Below the pieces are notes generated by a model. That model was not told where the DNA came from and made no database searches. It was given only the letters and a program-made list of their open reading frames with translations. Positions 43,577-55,025 of a DNA stretch of 64,000 nt are shown here, piece after piece. Position 1 is the first letter of the stretch; every line of letters starts with the position of its first letter. Where the stretch lies: contig NC_069086.1 of NCBI RefSeq assembly GCF_947172395.1, positions 2,202,501 through 2,266,500 on the forward strand, read 5' to 3'. Both the position numbers and the translations under genes were made by a program. This DNA comes from Bicyclus anynana. Taxonomy: Eukaryota; Arthropoda; Insecta; Lepidoptera; Nymphalidae.

Positions 43577-44442
43577 CTTGGTAATTTCTCACTTTCTTGA
43601 TACAGATACTTGTAAATTTCTCGAAAATTATCTAATCGTTTCGATAGTTGATACTTATCATTAGCTTAAAACTAATAAAAAAAATACAAAAATATAGTAG
43701 CAAAATTTACACTATGCTCATTGTACAGATTTCAGGTAAATGAGTCAAAATTCACATTGTTCCCCAATGTAATAATTTCAAAATAGTGTTCTAGAACACT
43801 TTATTCTTCTTCGTAGAAAAATAATTTTTTTTAAGAAGTTTTTACTTTAACTTTTAAGTAGATTATAATGGAAAATAAATGTCAATAAAAACTTTTTAGT
43901 CAGTAATAAAAGAGTTTTCTCTCAATCTCTTTCGCTATTCGTCATGCTTGTTTTATGTTTGTTTGTTTACATTACCTCAGGCCTCCCGACGTTTTAAGCC
44001 TTTTTGGTTTTGACGGGAAAATCGTAGAAAATACACGTAGGTCTCGTTTTATTTTTATATACTTGCTGCATTTCAGAGTTTTATTGCCAGTATGCATTTT
44101 ATTCAATATAGGTCTGTAAAAATGAACAAGTGAAGTAGTAAAACACTCTCGCATAACCTATGCAAGAGTATTGGACTGTATCAAAAGTTTTGGTAAAATT
44201 GCCTTTGCCTTACTAAAGCAAGACATGACTTGACTTAGGACCGACTGACGGACAATGACGGACGATGGATCGATGGACTATGGACTACTCTATATGTATA
44301 CTGGACTACTTTCGCCCAAGTGATGAGATGTTTGGAGACTAGCTACATGCACATGCGAAGCCATAATGAAAAGAAAAAAAAAATAGTCCATTTTGTTTAA
44401 AATTGATTTTTTTTAAAGATTCGAAGCATTATCAGTTTTAAG

Positions 44443-44734
44443 TCGTGATAGCCCAGTAGAAATGACCTCTGCCTCCGATTCCGGAGGGTGTGGGTTCGAA
44501 TCCGGGGCATGCACCTCCAACTTTTCATTTTAAGAAATTAAATTTTGTGACGTAACAAACGGCGAAGGAAAAATATTGTGAGGCAACCAGAGCAATTTTC
44601 TTAATTCTCTACGTGTGTGAAGTCTGCCAATCCGCATTGGGCCATCGTGGTGCACTATTGGCCTAACCTCTCTCATTCTGAGAGGAGACTCGAGCTCAGC
44701 AGTGAGCCGAATATTGGTTGTTAATGATGATGGA
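44443..44734 (+). mobile_element. SINE family 1, full length
   Basis: GTGATAGCCCAGTAGAAATG head, B box GGGTTCGAATCCGG, GAAGTCTGCCAATCCGCATT and the AATGATGATGG end. Reference-quality copy for the family here. Confidence 0.85.
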
Positions 44735-45101
44735 AGCTTTTTTGACTCTATACATTTTGCTTTTTGTTTTTAGGTAAGTACATTTTAAAAGAACACAGTA
44801 ACGCCATAAAAGAAAGACGCCATCTTCGCGAAGCTTTCAGCAAAACGCTGAAACTTTCGTGAAAGCTCTCTCTCCTTTCCCACGCAGTTCGCCTCACCGT
44901 CCACAGATGGCGCCGCGACTGGGAGCTTGTTTTGTTTTCCCAGTCGCTTTTGTCACAATGTTCTCTGCGCTCGCTCGAAATGTCAGCCAGATAGCGGTCA
45001 AACAATGTGATCTATTGTGAATTGTTGATGATATTTGTATGATGTAGCCACATTTTGTGTGTGATGTGCGCGGTTGAGTGCGGCGAGCGAGCGCCCGTGT
45101 G

Positions 45102-45224
45102 ATGTTGGAGCCAGGCGGAGAAAGGAGACCCCCTTGCGGCGAGGATAGCACGGACAGCGATAATGAAACGGAAAAAAAAGCCCTCCTCCGTAGAATATCC
45201 ACCAGCAAATGCGTCGGCAGGCTG
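45102..45224 (+). CDS. Candidate first coding exon of an unrecognised gene
   Basis: ATG at 45102 opens 41 codons ending exactly at a strong donor, CTG|GTGAGT, in phase 0. The peptide starts MLEPGGERRPPCGEDSTDSD and ends KCVGRL: an acidic Ser/Asp patch, then a basic KKALLRRISTSK segment whose RRIS resembles a basophilic kinase site. The surrounding 44.8-45.4 kb is GC-rich compared with neighbours and not obviously repetitive, as for a promoter and first exon. An in-frame ATG at 45078 would add eight residues. I do not recognise the family. The rest may lie right of the window; a possible in-window partner exon is 48723-48830, in matching phase. Confidence 0.4.
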
Positions 45225-45717
45225 GTGAGTACCCACCATTCATTTAACATATATCCAAGATACAGTTTGTTGTTGGAGCTAAGCCCGCGTAGCTGCCAAG
45301 GGCGTGCCATCTGTCATTGCGGGGGGAGGGGGGTTACCATGTGCCCGGGACGCGGTTTCTATTGAGTTTAATTTTTTTTTTACTAACTGCCACTGATCAC
45401 GATAATTAATTAACCCACTTAATTTAATTGGTCGGTTAGTCATTGTTAAACGGGTATGCCTTTTAGAATTATTAATTAAATCGATTTCGCAGCTTTGTTT
45501 ACTTTTTCCTAGCCTTTAATTTGTGTCTTTGCGTTGCCGCGCAATATAGGTTTATTTTTTTTATTACTTGATTAATAATAATTAATCACTTATTTACGCG
45601 CCATAATGTACAAAGTTTCAATTATTTCATGTTATCTTCAGTTATGAGTATTAGAAGCTACGTAAATATTGAAATAATAGTTTATCTTATTAGAAAGATA
45701 TCTGAGAGAGTCAAAAT

Positions 45718-46139
45718 CAGTGGCGTACCGATGTGGCAAGGGGGGTAATTGCCCCGGGCGGCATACGATAGGGGACGGAGACAAGCGCTACGATTTTGTG
45801 AATTGGAAATAAAAAAAATGGAAAGTTTAAGTGTGCACGCCTCATAAAACTTATTAGACAAGAGCTAGCAAAAATATGCCCCTTCAAAGCTTGTAATGGG
45901 TTCGTTCGGTTCATCATTTTTTCGTAATATAATGTGCACGTATTCGTACGTTTCATAGATTTTCTCAAAGATGTGTACTCCTTCTGAAGCAGTGGTAGCT
46001 ATATTTATTTTCAATAAGTCACCCTGTACGAGTACATCAGGATTATTGAATAAAATATCTTAAATTTGAACTGATAATTGAAATAGGAGGGCGGCAAATT
46101 TTCAGTCAGCTACGGCGGAAAACTCACGCTACGCTACTG
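45718..46139. mobile_element. hAT-like non-autonomous element
   Basis: Begins CAGTGGCGTACCGATG and ends ACGCTACGCTACTG, a CAGTGGCG-type inverted terminus typical of many hAT elements, with GGCGGCATA/GGGCGGCAAA inside. I see no clear 8-bp target duplication. Related starts are at 50324 and 57113. Confidence 0.45.
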
Positions 46140-46396
46140 GTCTAACCTTTATTATTCATTACAAAAAGAACGAGAGAAACGCTAAGATATAAAACTCAAA
46201 AAATGTTTCTTTTTCCTGCCCTTTGTAATTTCATAGAGTTTTATAAACAAGTCTCTTTCTCCAACTCTTCCCTGAAAGTTGAATATTAGCGTTGATATAA
46301 TAATTACAGGCACAAGAGGTTTAACACTTAATTATAATTTAGGATGAAATGTAAGATAGTGGATAACCTGGATGTTGATGCCCTGCGATAAAGGGC

Positions 46397-46610
46397 GGGA
46401 CACATAGTTCGAAGAGCCAATGGACGTTGGGGTCCCAAAGTGCTGGTATGGAGACTCCACACTAGAAAACGCAGTGTTGGTCGACCCTCCACCAGGTGGA
46501 CTGACGACATCAAGCGAGTCGCAAGAATACGCTGGATGGAGGCGTCTCAAGATCGTGATGTTTGGAAGTCCCTACAAAAGGTTCATGTCCTGCAGTGGAC
46601 GTCCTGATTG
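46397..46610 (+). pseudogene. RTE-like non-LTR retrotransposon ORF2 C-terminal fragment
   Basis: Translates as GHIVRRANGRWGPKVLVW, KRSVGRPSTRWTDDIKR, then RIRWMEASQDRDVWK and LQWTS before a stop. This is the C-terminal end typical of RTE-type reverse transcriptase ORFs in Lepidoptera. The 5' part is missing, as expected of 5' truncation. Confidence 0.7.
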
Positions 46611-47169
46611 TTCCATCAATAATAAGTAAGTAGGTATTAAAAAACAGATCAAGGACTCGACACTCGTTGCGACTCACTCAAATGCACACACAATATTCCA
46701 TCCAAATCTGAGAATTTAGATGACAAACATACACAAGAAAAAAAATATTTTATACATAAAAGGTTTAGCGACCTTATGTCTAAAAATATTTCTACACATA
46801 TTTTCATATTAAGACCACCCGTTGTGATTTAATTGGACCCCCTGTGATCGAACGGGTTGATAACCCTAACCAGGGGGTCGTTGTTTTTGCCCTAGAGTAT
46901 CGGTTTACAGTATAAACAGTGCTTTCAGTTCGTCACACGTTGTTTCAATAAACAGAGCGCTCGGCGTAGAAAAATAGAGACCTCCATTTGTTGTTATTTG
47001 TTGATCTCTTAGTGCTCGTATCGAATGTCACGTTCGTTATTTCTTTTCGCTACTTCAAAAATAAGGGCAATGAATAGTTTATGTTTTGCTAATAGCAGAG
47101 TTGACATCTATCTTCACCACATTGCCGGATTAAGGTACCTAACTTAATGCCCTAAGCAATCTTGAAACG

Positions 47170-47472
47170 AAAAAATAATAACAGGTAAAATAAATGAAAA
47201 AGGTACCAGCTCAGCATTGAACTTGGTTCAAATGCTGGAGCAAAACTAATAGCGACTAAAGTAAATGAAAAAAGTATCAGCTCAGCATTGAACTTGGTTC
47301 AAATGCTGGAGCAAAAATAATAGCGAATAAAGGTGCCAGCTCAGCATTGAACTTGGTTCAAATGCTGGAGCAAAACTAATAGCGACTAAAGTAAATGAAA
47401 AAGGTATCAGCTCAGCATTGAACTTGGTTCAAATGCTGGAGCAAAAATAATAGCGACTAAAGTAAATGAAAA
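47170..47472. repeat. 71-bp tandem repeat, four units, each with a small inverted repeat
   Basis: AGCTCAGCATTGAACTTGGT recurs at 47208, 47279, 47338 and 47409 (spacings 71, 59 and 71; one unit has a 12-bp deletion). Within each unit AGCATTGAAC and GTTCAAATGCT can pair around TTG. Confidence 0.9.
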
Positions 47473-48001
47473 ATGTCCACAATGCACTCGGCGACACGCG
47501 CCCACTCGTTTTCCACCCTGCGGTTTCATCACCTCGGGACACCATTAAAACTGAAAGCCTTATTACAACGCGCTATTAAGTCCAATTAAAAATATCGAAT
47601 GAAGTTTTAAAACCGTTTATTTATGGCCATAATGAATCTCGTTTGAACTTATTCCATTAAATCGATGATGCAATTTTGATTCACATTATTTTATTTATGG
47701 TAGGTGGTATTTTACTTATTATACTTGTAAACGAGTCTATTTGGGTTGGGGAAAAAGCAATCCATTATTTTTTTAATTTATTTATTTAATTTAACGTGAG
47801 TTTTAATACTTTATTTATCGTGGTATTTTGGATTATCAAGTATCGTTTTATTCCGTTACTTAGTTGTTATTTTAGGGGTAGCTTTACAATGCCTCTCTAA
47901 TGTAGAAGTCGTTAGAAATTATCTAATAATTGAATTTCACAGCAGTGAGGCTATTTTTTATACTATGGATATATTACATGCCTACAAAATCACCGCAAAA
48001 A

Positions 48002-48057
48002 GTGTGCAATCAGTGGAGTCGCTAAATCCAAATTTAGCGACTCCACTGATTGCACAC
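48002..48057. repeat. Perfect 26-bp-arm hairpin
   Basis: GTGTGCAATCAGTGGAGTCG and six further bases pair perfectly with the 48032-48057 arm around the loop CCAA. Not clearly part of a longer element. Confidence 0.9.
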
Positions 48058-48204
48058 ATGCACAACTATTTTGTGTTTACTTACATTATATTATATTTAT
48101 GTATTTATAATTTACATTCTTCCTAAACACACAACTCGACACTGTTGACAATATTTAGGTATTATGTGTTTAAATTACTTTCGTTGTTTAATAAGCCACT
48201 TTAG

Positions 48205-48515
48205 TGTGCTCGTGGCGTTCGAGCCGTCCACATCTCTTATTGTGTAATTCTTTATGGGTTACTTTGGATAGGCGGGGAGAGTGACTTGAGTGGAAAAGGG
48301 GAGTGTTTGTTAACAGTCAAAGGTACCTTTAACCCTACACACAACGTTTACAAGTGCGTGACTTCACTCAAGGTCATTCTCTGCCATTCTAGGGTCTCAT
48401 TTTGGTTACAGTTGGATTTGTTAATTAAGTTGTTTTGACAAATGTTGTGAATCATAACCTTTGTACGACGTTAATTTTTGTAATCACTTCTGAGTCTGCT
48501 AAAAAAAGGAAAACA
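48205..48515 (+). mobile_element. Dispersed repeat R1, copy 1
   Basis: TACTTTGGATAGGCGGGGAG, TTGTTAATTAAGTTGT, TTGACAAATGTTGTGAAT and CACTTCTGAGTCTGCTAAAA all recur in the same order at 62640-62940. No coding motif recognised. Confidence 0.65.
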
Positions 48516-49284
48516 CATACAACAAACACATTGAAGTCATGTTCTACCATTAATCCAAGCGACACATAAAAGTAAATCTACCCATTTTCCCACCGTCCCG
48601 TTAAAAATATTCATCGAACATTGGTGCACTGCCGATTGCCCGCTATCTGGCCGCGCTTCAAACTTCACAGCTCCACTGACCTACACTGCACGTTTTTAGC
48701 TTTTCTTTTTTTCTCTCTGCAGCAAGTATTATACCTATTCACGGAAGCTGAAAAATCTTTTATTGTGAAACGTCTGAGAGAGTTAAAAGCCGGTTGGAGG
48801 GTGCTTGCACTTAAAACTCTCGGGGTGTAAATTTAACTCGCAGTACCGTCTTTGAAATAGGAATAGAAAAAAAATCTAGAAATTCTGTGCATTGTTTTGA
48901 TCAGTGTTATGTAGAAAAGGGCATCGGTTTGCGGAAGTACAATTGTAAAATGTACAATTTTCTGTTTAAATGACCAATTTAGTCAAGTACCCAAATACTA
49001 ACTTTACATTAGAATCACTAAAATATTATTATGCCTCGGTATATTATTTTTTTTTTTTTTGTGATCGATTATTAGGATTTTTATTCCATTTTTTTTTATT
49101 TAATTCATTGCGAAAATAAAATATATAACCTGGAAATTAAAAATGTTTGTGTGCTACTAGAATAATACTGAAAGTAATGTAATTCAAGATTTACTTTTCA
49201 AAATTCTACCACTTAAAGGTTAAAAAGGGATGAAGTTTTTTAATATAAATCGTTCATGTTCTGAGTTAGTATTTAATGTACTCA

Positions 49285-49372
49285 AAAATGCGAAATATAA
49301 ATAGTGAAATAGGGGTTGAAAGCTTAAATCGATTTCCACGCGGACGAAGTCGCGGGCGTCCGGTAGTTTAAC
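49285..49372 (-). mobile_element. Metulj-like SINE head fragment
   Basis: Plus reading ends ACGCGGACGAAGTCGCGGGC followed by GTCCGGTAG, the reverse of the family head. Confidence 0.6.
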
Positions 49373-50039
49373 ATAATATTAAAAGACGCGATGTTTTTTT
49401 TAAATACATAACTAATGTTAAAAAGAAAAATCTTAGTTATGACTATATGAAGCTAGGTTACCGCATGAAGAGCTGTTAAAAAATCCTATCCTAGAGAATA
49501 CCTAGTGAGTAAATTAACTGATTTATGCACCAATTCTCACACCTACACACACGTCCATTCTAATTCTCACACACACACGCACACACCGACTCACACACAT
49601 ACTCTCACGCTCATTCACTTACATTCAACTTGCGAATTTTTAAATAAATTTTGTACTATTTTTCTTATATGTGATTAACTTATTAATATTTTTTATATAT
49701 TTTTCACTATCATTTCTTTTAAAAAATATTTTTCATTTTCACTTGTTATACCTACTTTATATTGTAACTTTCTTTGTAACTGTATGTGGCCTTATTATTG
49801 TTTAGTTTATATTTTTTGTAAATATTTTGTTAAACGCTGTTAGTTACAAATAAATAAAATAAAAGTAAAATAAAGCTTTACCTGATGCCAAAAAATCCAT
49901 TTAATTCTAATTTTAAAATGGACGCGCGGATTGTATTATCATGGGAGGATACCTAATTTATCTGTATTTCCGACAAAAGGATGTAATTTTATTTGATTGT
50001 CTATTGTGGGATTTCAAAATTTTCAATTTTAATTACTAT

Positions 50040-50150
50040 TCAAGCGGCAACCCTAGACAAAGTTTCGCTCGCCGCCAGAGCGCAGTCACGTCGACAAATT
50101 GATAATTTCATCACGCTTCATAGTTTAGCCACGTTTAGCATACTATAAAC
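50040..50150 (+). repeat. Dispersed repeat R2, copy 1
   Basis: GACAAAGTTTCGCTC, GCAGTCACGTCGACAAATTG, ATAATTTCATCACGCTTCAT and AGTTTAGCCACG. A diverged second copy is at about 50945-51055 (GGCGACAAATTAATAATTTT). Confidence 0.5.
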
Positions 50151-51159
50151 TCAACTCTTAACTAAATTACCTGAATTTCAGTCTTACATTTACTGTACAT
50201 CTCTCATTTGTTTACATTTTTTTAACAATATTATTAAACAAAGTATAAAAGATACTATTAAAATTTTAATATTTGCTCATCTGTTTGCGGGGCTTTTGAG
50301 TGCCTAGACAACTGGCTTCAGTCAGTGGCGTAACGATCTGAGGCCCCTGGTGAATTCATTAGGCCCCAGAAAAATGGGTATATTGTTATTTTTTTTAAAT
50401 GTTATTATGAATAAGTACTTAGTACCGGTGCCTGTGAACATTAACAACAACCCCACAAAACTCTCCTGGCGTCCAACCATAGTTTTAAGTAGTCAAGTAG
50501 TTAGTTTTAGTAAAGTAGTTAGCAGTAGTATTATTGAAGTAATTGTATCTGTATAGTTGTAGTTGTAAAATAAACTCATTGTAAATTGGACTAGCTTCTG
50601 TTATTTATTAACTTAACCCATAACAATGTTATATTACTTTTCGGATACCTTCATATAATGGGCCCATGGCGTTTTGGCCACCCTGCCATCCTATAGTTAC
50701 TCCAATGACTCCAGTTTGAGGAACCTCCTCATAAAGTGTCGTAGGTAATTAATATCGTTGTTACAGTCGTTTCAGGTTCTTCCTGAAGGTCTTTGCTTAT
50801 GATGTAGTAGTAAAGTGTCTGAGTGTATTAACTAGATGAACTTCAGTATTGATATGGGAGAGACGTGTGACATCGAAACCCATTTATTAAAAAACTGACG
50901 AAGTTGCAGCTAGTCTAGTGTAATGTTAATTTCGTCTTTATGTGGCAACCATAGTCAAAGTTTTTCACAACGGCAGAGTAGCGGCATGGCGACAAATTAA
51001 TAATTTTACCGAGCTTCGTAGTTTATTTCGTTTTCCTGGCATTGAGTACTACGTACCAGGGATGCTATTATGCTAAGCAAAAATCATGTCGCAACACAAA
51101 AGCGCAGGTTTGGGCAATTAAAGAATTTGTTGCAGCCCTAAAAAATTTGTTAAGTCTAT

Positions 51160-51290
51160 CATCGTCATCATCCATCATCATCATTATTAGCCGATGGATG
51201 TCCACTGCCGGACATAGTGACTTTGAGCCTTCTCCGATCCGTAGGTCATCACTGGCAACACGCACTGTTCGAAGACTTTCGTCTGCAGTT
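51160..51290 (-). mobile_element. RTE-like 3' fragment
   Basis: ATCATCATTATTAGCCGATG and GATGTCCACTGCCGGACATA match the 15290 and 20527 fragments. It ends about 270 bases before the PIF/Harbinger element. Confidence 0.5.
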
Positions 51291-51951
51291 AAGTCTATCG
51301 AAGCTATTAAATATGCAGCGCTTATTGAAAATTGTTTTCTTGCGATCAAAATGTCTGTTTTCTTGCGACCAAATACGTCCAATGACGTTTTGGTGAACGT
51401 ACTCGTAGTAAGATAGCAAGAAATTAATAGGAAGTGCAGTGATATCGCCGCAGTAGAACGTCAGTACACAGTTGTGATCAGTAGTGTCTTCTCTACCACC
51501 GTGTACATTATAGCTCAATGTTTTCCGGTATGTCTTTTATTTTGCACTTCTACGTTTTAGCCCTCATTCGTACGCCACGTTCACACGGCGTGCTACCGAA
51601 TCGGTTTTTTGCAGGATTCGGTTTAGTGGCATAAGTATTTCAATGAAGGAGTTCACACATGCATTCGGTTTCAAGACACGACAAAAAAGCCGAATCTTGC
51701 TGAAGTTGACATCCGATTTTGCGACTACAAACCGATCCGGCGATACTGCAAAATGCAGATCCGATACAGTGGTATAGGGCATTCAATAGATGCGTTCATA
51801 CGATACACGCAGGGGTAGATTCGGTTTTTTGTCGGATCTTGAAACCGAATGCGTCGCACAAGCTGGGAAGGAGGGGTGGGCGGGAGGGACACACTGCACG
51901 TGCGCTTGCCAGTCGCCAGTTCTTTTCGCCCGCTTTGACTGACCGCTCGCT

Positions 51952-53881
51952 ATGACGACGAAAAATATAAACGTTGAAAATTTAATTTCTCTTGTCCAAA
52001 ATCGGCCAGTTTTATGGGACAAAACTCTCGAAATATACAAGGATAAAAACTTGAGAACTGCTGGCTGGCGAGAAATATGTATAAATTTAAATGAAGATTT
52101 TGAAGAAATGGAGGAGAAAAACAGGCAGGATTATGGTAAGTTTGTAATTTTTTAAAGTAAACAGGTTAAGTATTTGTACATTAGCAGTGTGTTACAAAAT
52201 TAACGTTAGATTGATTCGTCTTGCCAAGGCACAGCTCCTGCTGTAGAAATAAAATAATTTGTGAATTCAGATCGTATAACATTAGCACATCGTCCACCTC
52301 GTGTACTATTTTGTTCATTGGGTGCATCTGTGAACACGTTAACCACTGATGATACATTGCTTGTTGTTTCTATGTTCGACTGTACACCTTCCATATCTAT
52401 TATAAAATTATGAAGTACAGTGCAAGCCTTTACAATCGATATTGCTGTGCTGGTATCAACATCCAGTGGACGATGAAATATTCGCCACTTGTTAGCTAAT
52501 ATCCCAAAGGCGCACTCAACATAGCGTCGAGCTCTGGTTAATCTGTAGTTATATATTCTTTTGTTTCTATCCAAATGGTTTCCGCCGTAAGGTCTCATCA
52601 AATGTTGATGCAAGCCAAAACCTTCATCGCCTATTACTACAAACGGAATCGATAAATCGGAATCGTTTGTCAGTGGACATGCTGCCGGTAATTGCAAATC
52701 ACCATCTATTAGTTTTTTCCAAAAAGTACACTCCTTGAATATTGTCGAATCGCATTCTTTTCCATACGAGCCCACACAGATGTATGTAAATTTATAATAT
52801 GAATCAACCACTGCTAATAATACGATGGAAAAGAAATCTTTGTAATTCATAAACATGGAACCACTGTTGTTTGGCTTTTTTATCCTAATATGTTTACCGT
52901 CCACTGCACCAATGCAATGGGGAAAGTTTGCTCTAGTATTAAATCCATTGGCGATATATTCCCAGTCAGATATTGTGTTGGGTAATGTCATAAACTCCCC
53001 ATGCAAATTGTTCCAAATAGCATTCGTTACTTCCTTAATAATGTTACTGATCGTAGACACTCCGACTCGGTAGGCGTAATGTAAATCCTTGTATGAACAC
53101 CCAGAAGCCATATATCTGCAAGTAAATTTAATTATATTTTTCAGCTAAATCGATCGTAAAGAAGTGGACTAATATTAGAGACAGCTGGATGAGGAGTATT
53201 AATGAGAAAAAGAAATCAAAAAAATCAGGATCGTCTGCGACATGTCCGAGAGCCTACGTTTATCATCGTCAAATGTTGTTCTTAAAAAAAATTGTGTCGC
53301 CAGCTGACACACATGATAGTGCAACTATTGTTACACCAAACCCAGCAGACGATAGTACAGCCGCTACAGTTACATCAGATGTTACCCATGACAGTGCGAT
53401 GGCTCAGGACAATTTATTCGGTGAAGATGTCGCAAATAATCAAGATGCTACAGATGAAAGTCAACAAGAAATTGATAATGAAAATTTAGTAGGTGGTTCA
53501 AAAAGAAAAAAAAGCAAACCATCGAGGCAGAATTTAAACGTGTTTGATAAGAAAATGAGTGAGTTTATAGATTATCAAATGGAATGCAACAAGAAGGAAG
53601 AAATGAAAGAAGACCGTAATTTGTTTTTCTTTAAAAGTCTACTTCCATCATTGGCAACGCTAAACGATAATCAAACATTAGAATTTCAATCAGGCGTCTT
53701 AAATTTATTGCAAAATATAAAGAACCGAAATGAATGGTCTCCTGCACACTCATCAACATACAACTATCAACCAAATGTGGCACAATCACAAGGCTATTTT
53801 ACATCGCAGTACCAAGCATCACCAGAGTCTCAAAGTATTCAATCGAATGCTTCTGATTTACCAGACTTTCATAATATGTAG
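51952..53881 (+). CDS. MADF-BESS accessory protein of the PIF/Harbinger element
   Basis: Exon 1 (51952-52135) and exon 2 (53145-53881) splice to 306 residues. Residues 1-90 form a MADF (SANT/Myb-related) DNA-binding domain: LISLVQNRPVLWD, then WREICINLNEDFEEM and, across the junction, VKKWTNIRDSWMR. A Thr/Asp-rich linker and a basic GGSKRKKSKPSRQ segment (possible nuclear signal) follow. A BESS-like motif, FFKSLLPSLATLNDNQ..EFQSGVLNLLQNI, suggests protein-protein interaction. In PIF/Harbinger elements the second protein helps nuclear import of the transposase and its binding to the ends; that role is inferred here. The 1009-base intron contains the whole second exon of the transposase in antisense. 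AATAAA lies at 53944. Confidence 0.88.
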
Positions 53882-54268
53882 TTGGGAAACTTCAAACTGT
53901 GTACCTACCAAGCGATTGTCTATAATGTCTTAATCATATTTTTAATAAATTTAATTATAATAAAATACAGTATTTCAATATTACCTTATACATATCGCTA
54001 ATTTTTCTTCTGGTCTAATGCTTTTCCTCATATTTGTATCACGCTTTTTCAAATCTTTTTCCACTTTTTTCAAAAGATTATCAAATGTAGGTATAGTCAT
54101 TCTAAAGTAGTTAAAAAATTTTTGTGGATCATTTCTTAACTGCTGCATTAGAGTTGTAAAGGCACCAACTGTTGATCTTCTTTGTACTATTGGGTTTAAC
54201 CACAATCTTTTTCTACGACGCTGATGGCGATAATACCAGTATAGTATAGCAAGACTGTTCACGTCCAT
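52206..54268 (-). CDS. PIF/Harbinger DDE transposase
   Basis: Exon 1 (53985-54268) and exon 2 (52206-53115) join in frame (AG|A) to 397 residues. The N-terminal part has a helix-turn-helix-like region (EEKLAICIRYMASG, YRVGVSTISNIIKEV). The nuclease core carries all three acidic positions of the DDE_Tnp_4 type: D in CIGAVDGKHIRI, D in FVVIGDEGFGL and E in ARRYVECAFGILANKWRIF. It resembles HARBI1-like proteins. It is expected to cut the element out and reinsert it at TTA sites, in the nucleus, with the MADF protein as partner. The start ATG at 54268 is chosen because the upstream frame (to 54514) runs through subterminal repeats. Its 869-base intron holds the second exon of the MADF gene. Confidence 0.92.
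53944..53949 (+). terminator. Poly(A) signal of the MADF gene
   Basis: AATAAA 63 bases after the MADF stop, still inside the transposase intron and before transposase exon 1 (53985). Confidence 0.5.
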
Positions 54269-54856
54269 CGCTTCCAAATCAACGTGAGGAACTGTGCGCG
54301 CTCTTGCTAATAAAAGCCGGATGGTGAGTTCACACGAGATCCCGATACGAGGCCGTCGGATACGGCCAAACAAGATGTGCTGTGTGAATACAACATTCGG
54401 TTTTTCCAGATCCGATGAAAATAAGATTCGGCAAATCGTGTCTCCGTGTGAACGTACCCGTACGAGAGTTTTTTTAACGGACGTTAAAAAAGCGTTCAAA
54501 TACAACAAATGCATTCAAAAGTAAATGTTCACACGACAGCGTTTTTAAAACACGACGCTTTTTTTTTCGGGACAGTGTTCAGTTTTTTAAACGTCCGTTA
54601 AAAAACCTCTCGTGCGAACGAGGGCTTATTGTGTTCCGCTCGACAGTGATTGAAATACGCGAAAGTAACAGTAATTAATTAGGACACGTAAGCCGCGGCA
54701 TGTGAGTTATGGACATGAAACGCTTTGGTTATTTTTATTATAATCCGGAATCCCGCCGCTGGATTCTGCAATTGGATTTTTTTTATCAGTACAAAATGTA
54801 CAGTCGAAACTGGAAATTGATGGGATTACGACAGACGGTACTCGTATATCCGACTA

Positions 54857-55025
54857 GCAGGTGCCCCGCGGTTTCACCCGCGTTGATCCCGTTCTACTGA
54901 AAAATACGGGGATAAAATGCATATATTTAAATGCATAATAGCATATGTTCATCAGGAAAAACGTAGGATTCTACTGGTGAAAGAATTTTTTAAATTATTC
55001 CATTCTATTTACAATTTAATCTTTT
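54857..55025 (+). mobile_element. Metulj-like SINE
   Basis: CTAGCAGGTGCCCCGCGG head, TTTCACCCGCGTTGATCCCG, GGGGATAAAATGCATAT and GGTGAAAGAATTTTTTAAAT. It starts about 230 bases right of the transposon end. Confidence 0.65.

Larger units (their letters stand above)
51560..54625. mobile_element. PIF/Harbinger DNA transposon, apparently intact
   Basis: Terminal inverted repeats GCCCTCATTCGTACG (from 51560) and, on the reverse strand from 54625, GCCCTCGTTCGCACG differ at two of 15 positions. The flanks carry a 3-bp TTA duplication (51557-51559 and 54626-54628), the target preference of this superfamily. The 3066-bp body encodes the two proteins expected of autonomous members: a DDE transposase and a MADF/Myb-like DNA-binding protein. 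Both spliced frames are open, so the insertion is probably young. Subterminal regions are dense in ATTCGGTTT and TTCACACG motifs on both strands. Confidence 0.93.

Noticed and set aside
44443..44540. tRNA gene
   Set aside because: A and B boxes are present, but no complete cloverleaf, and the segment is the head of a repeated SINE; the same applies to 17515, 19998, 56472 and 62335.
47170..47472. CRISPR-like array
   Set aside because: Only four units, linkers are not unique spacers, and the window is clearly eukaryotic.
54269..54514. N-terminal extension of the transposase to an ATG at 54514
   Set aside because: This part runs through subterminal repeats and lacks transposase similarity; the ATG at 54268 fits better.
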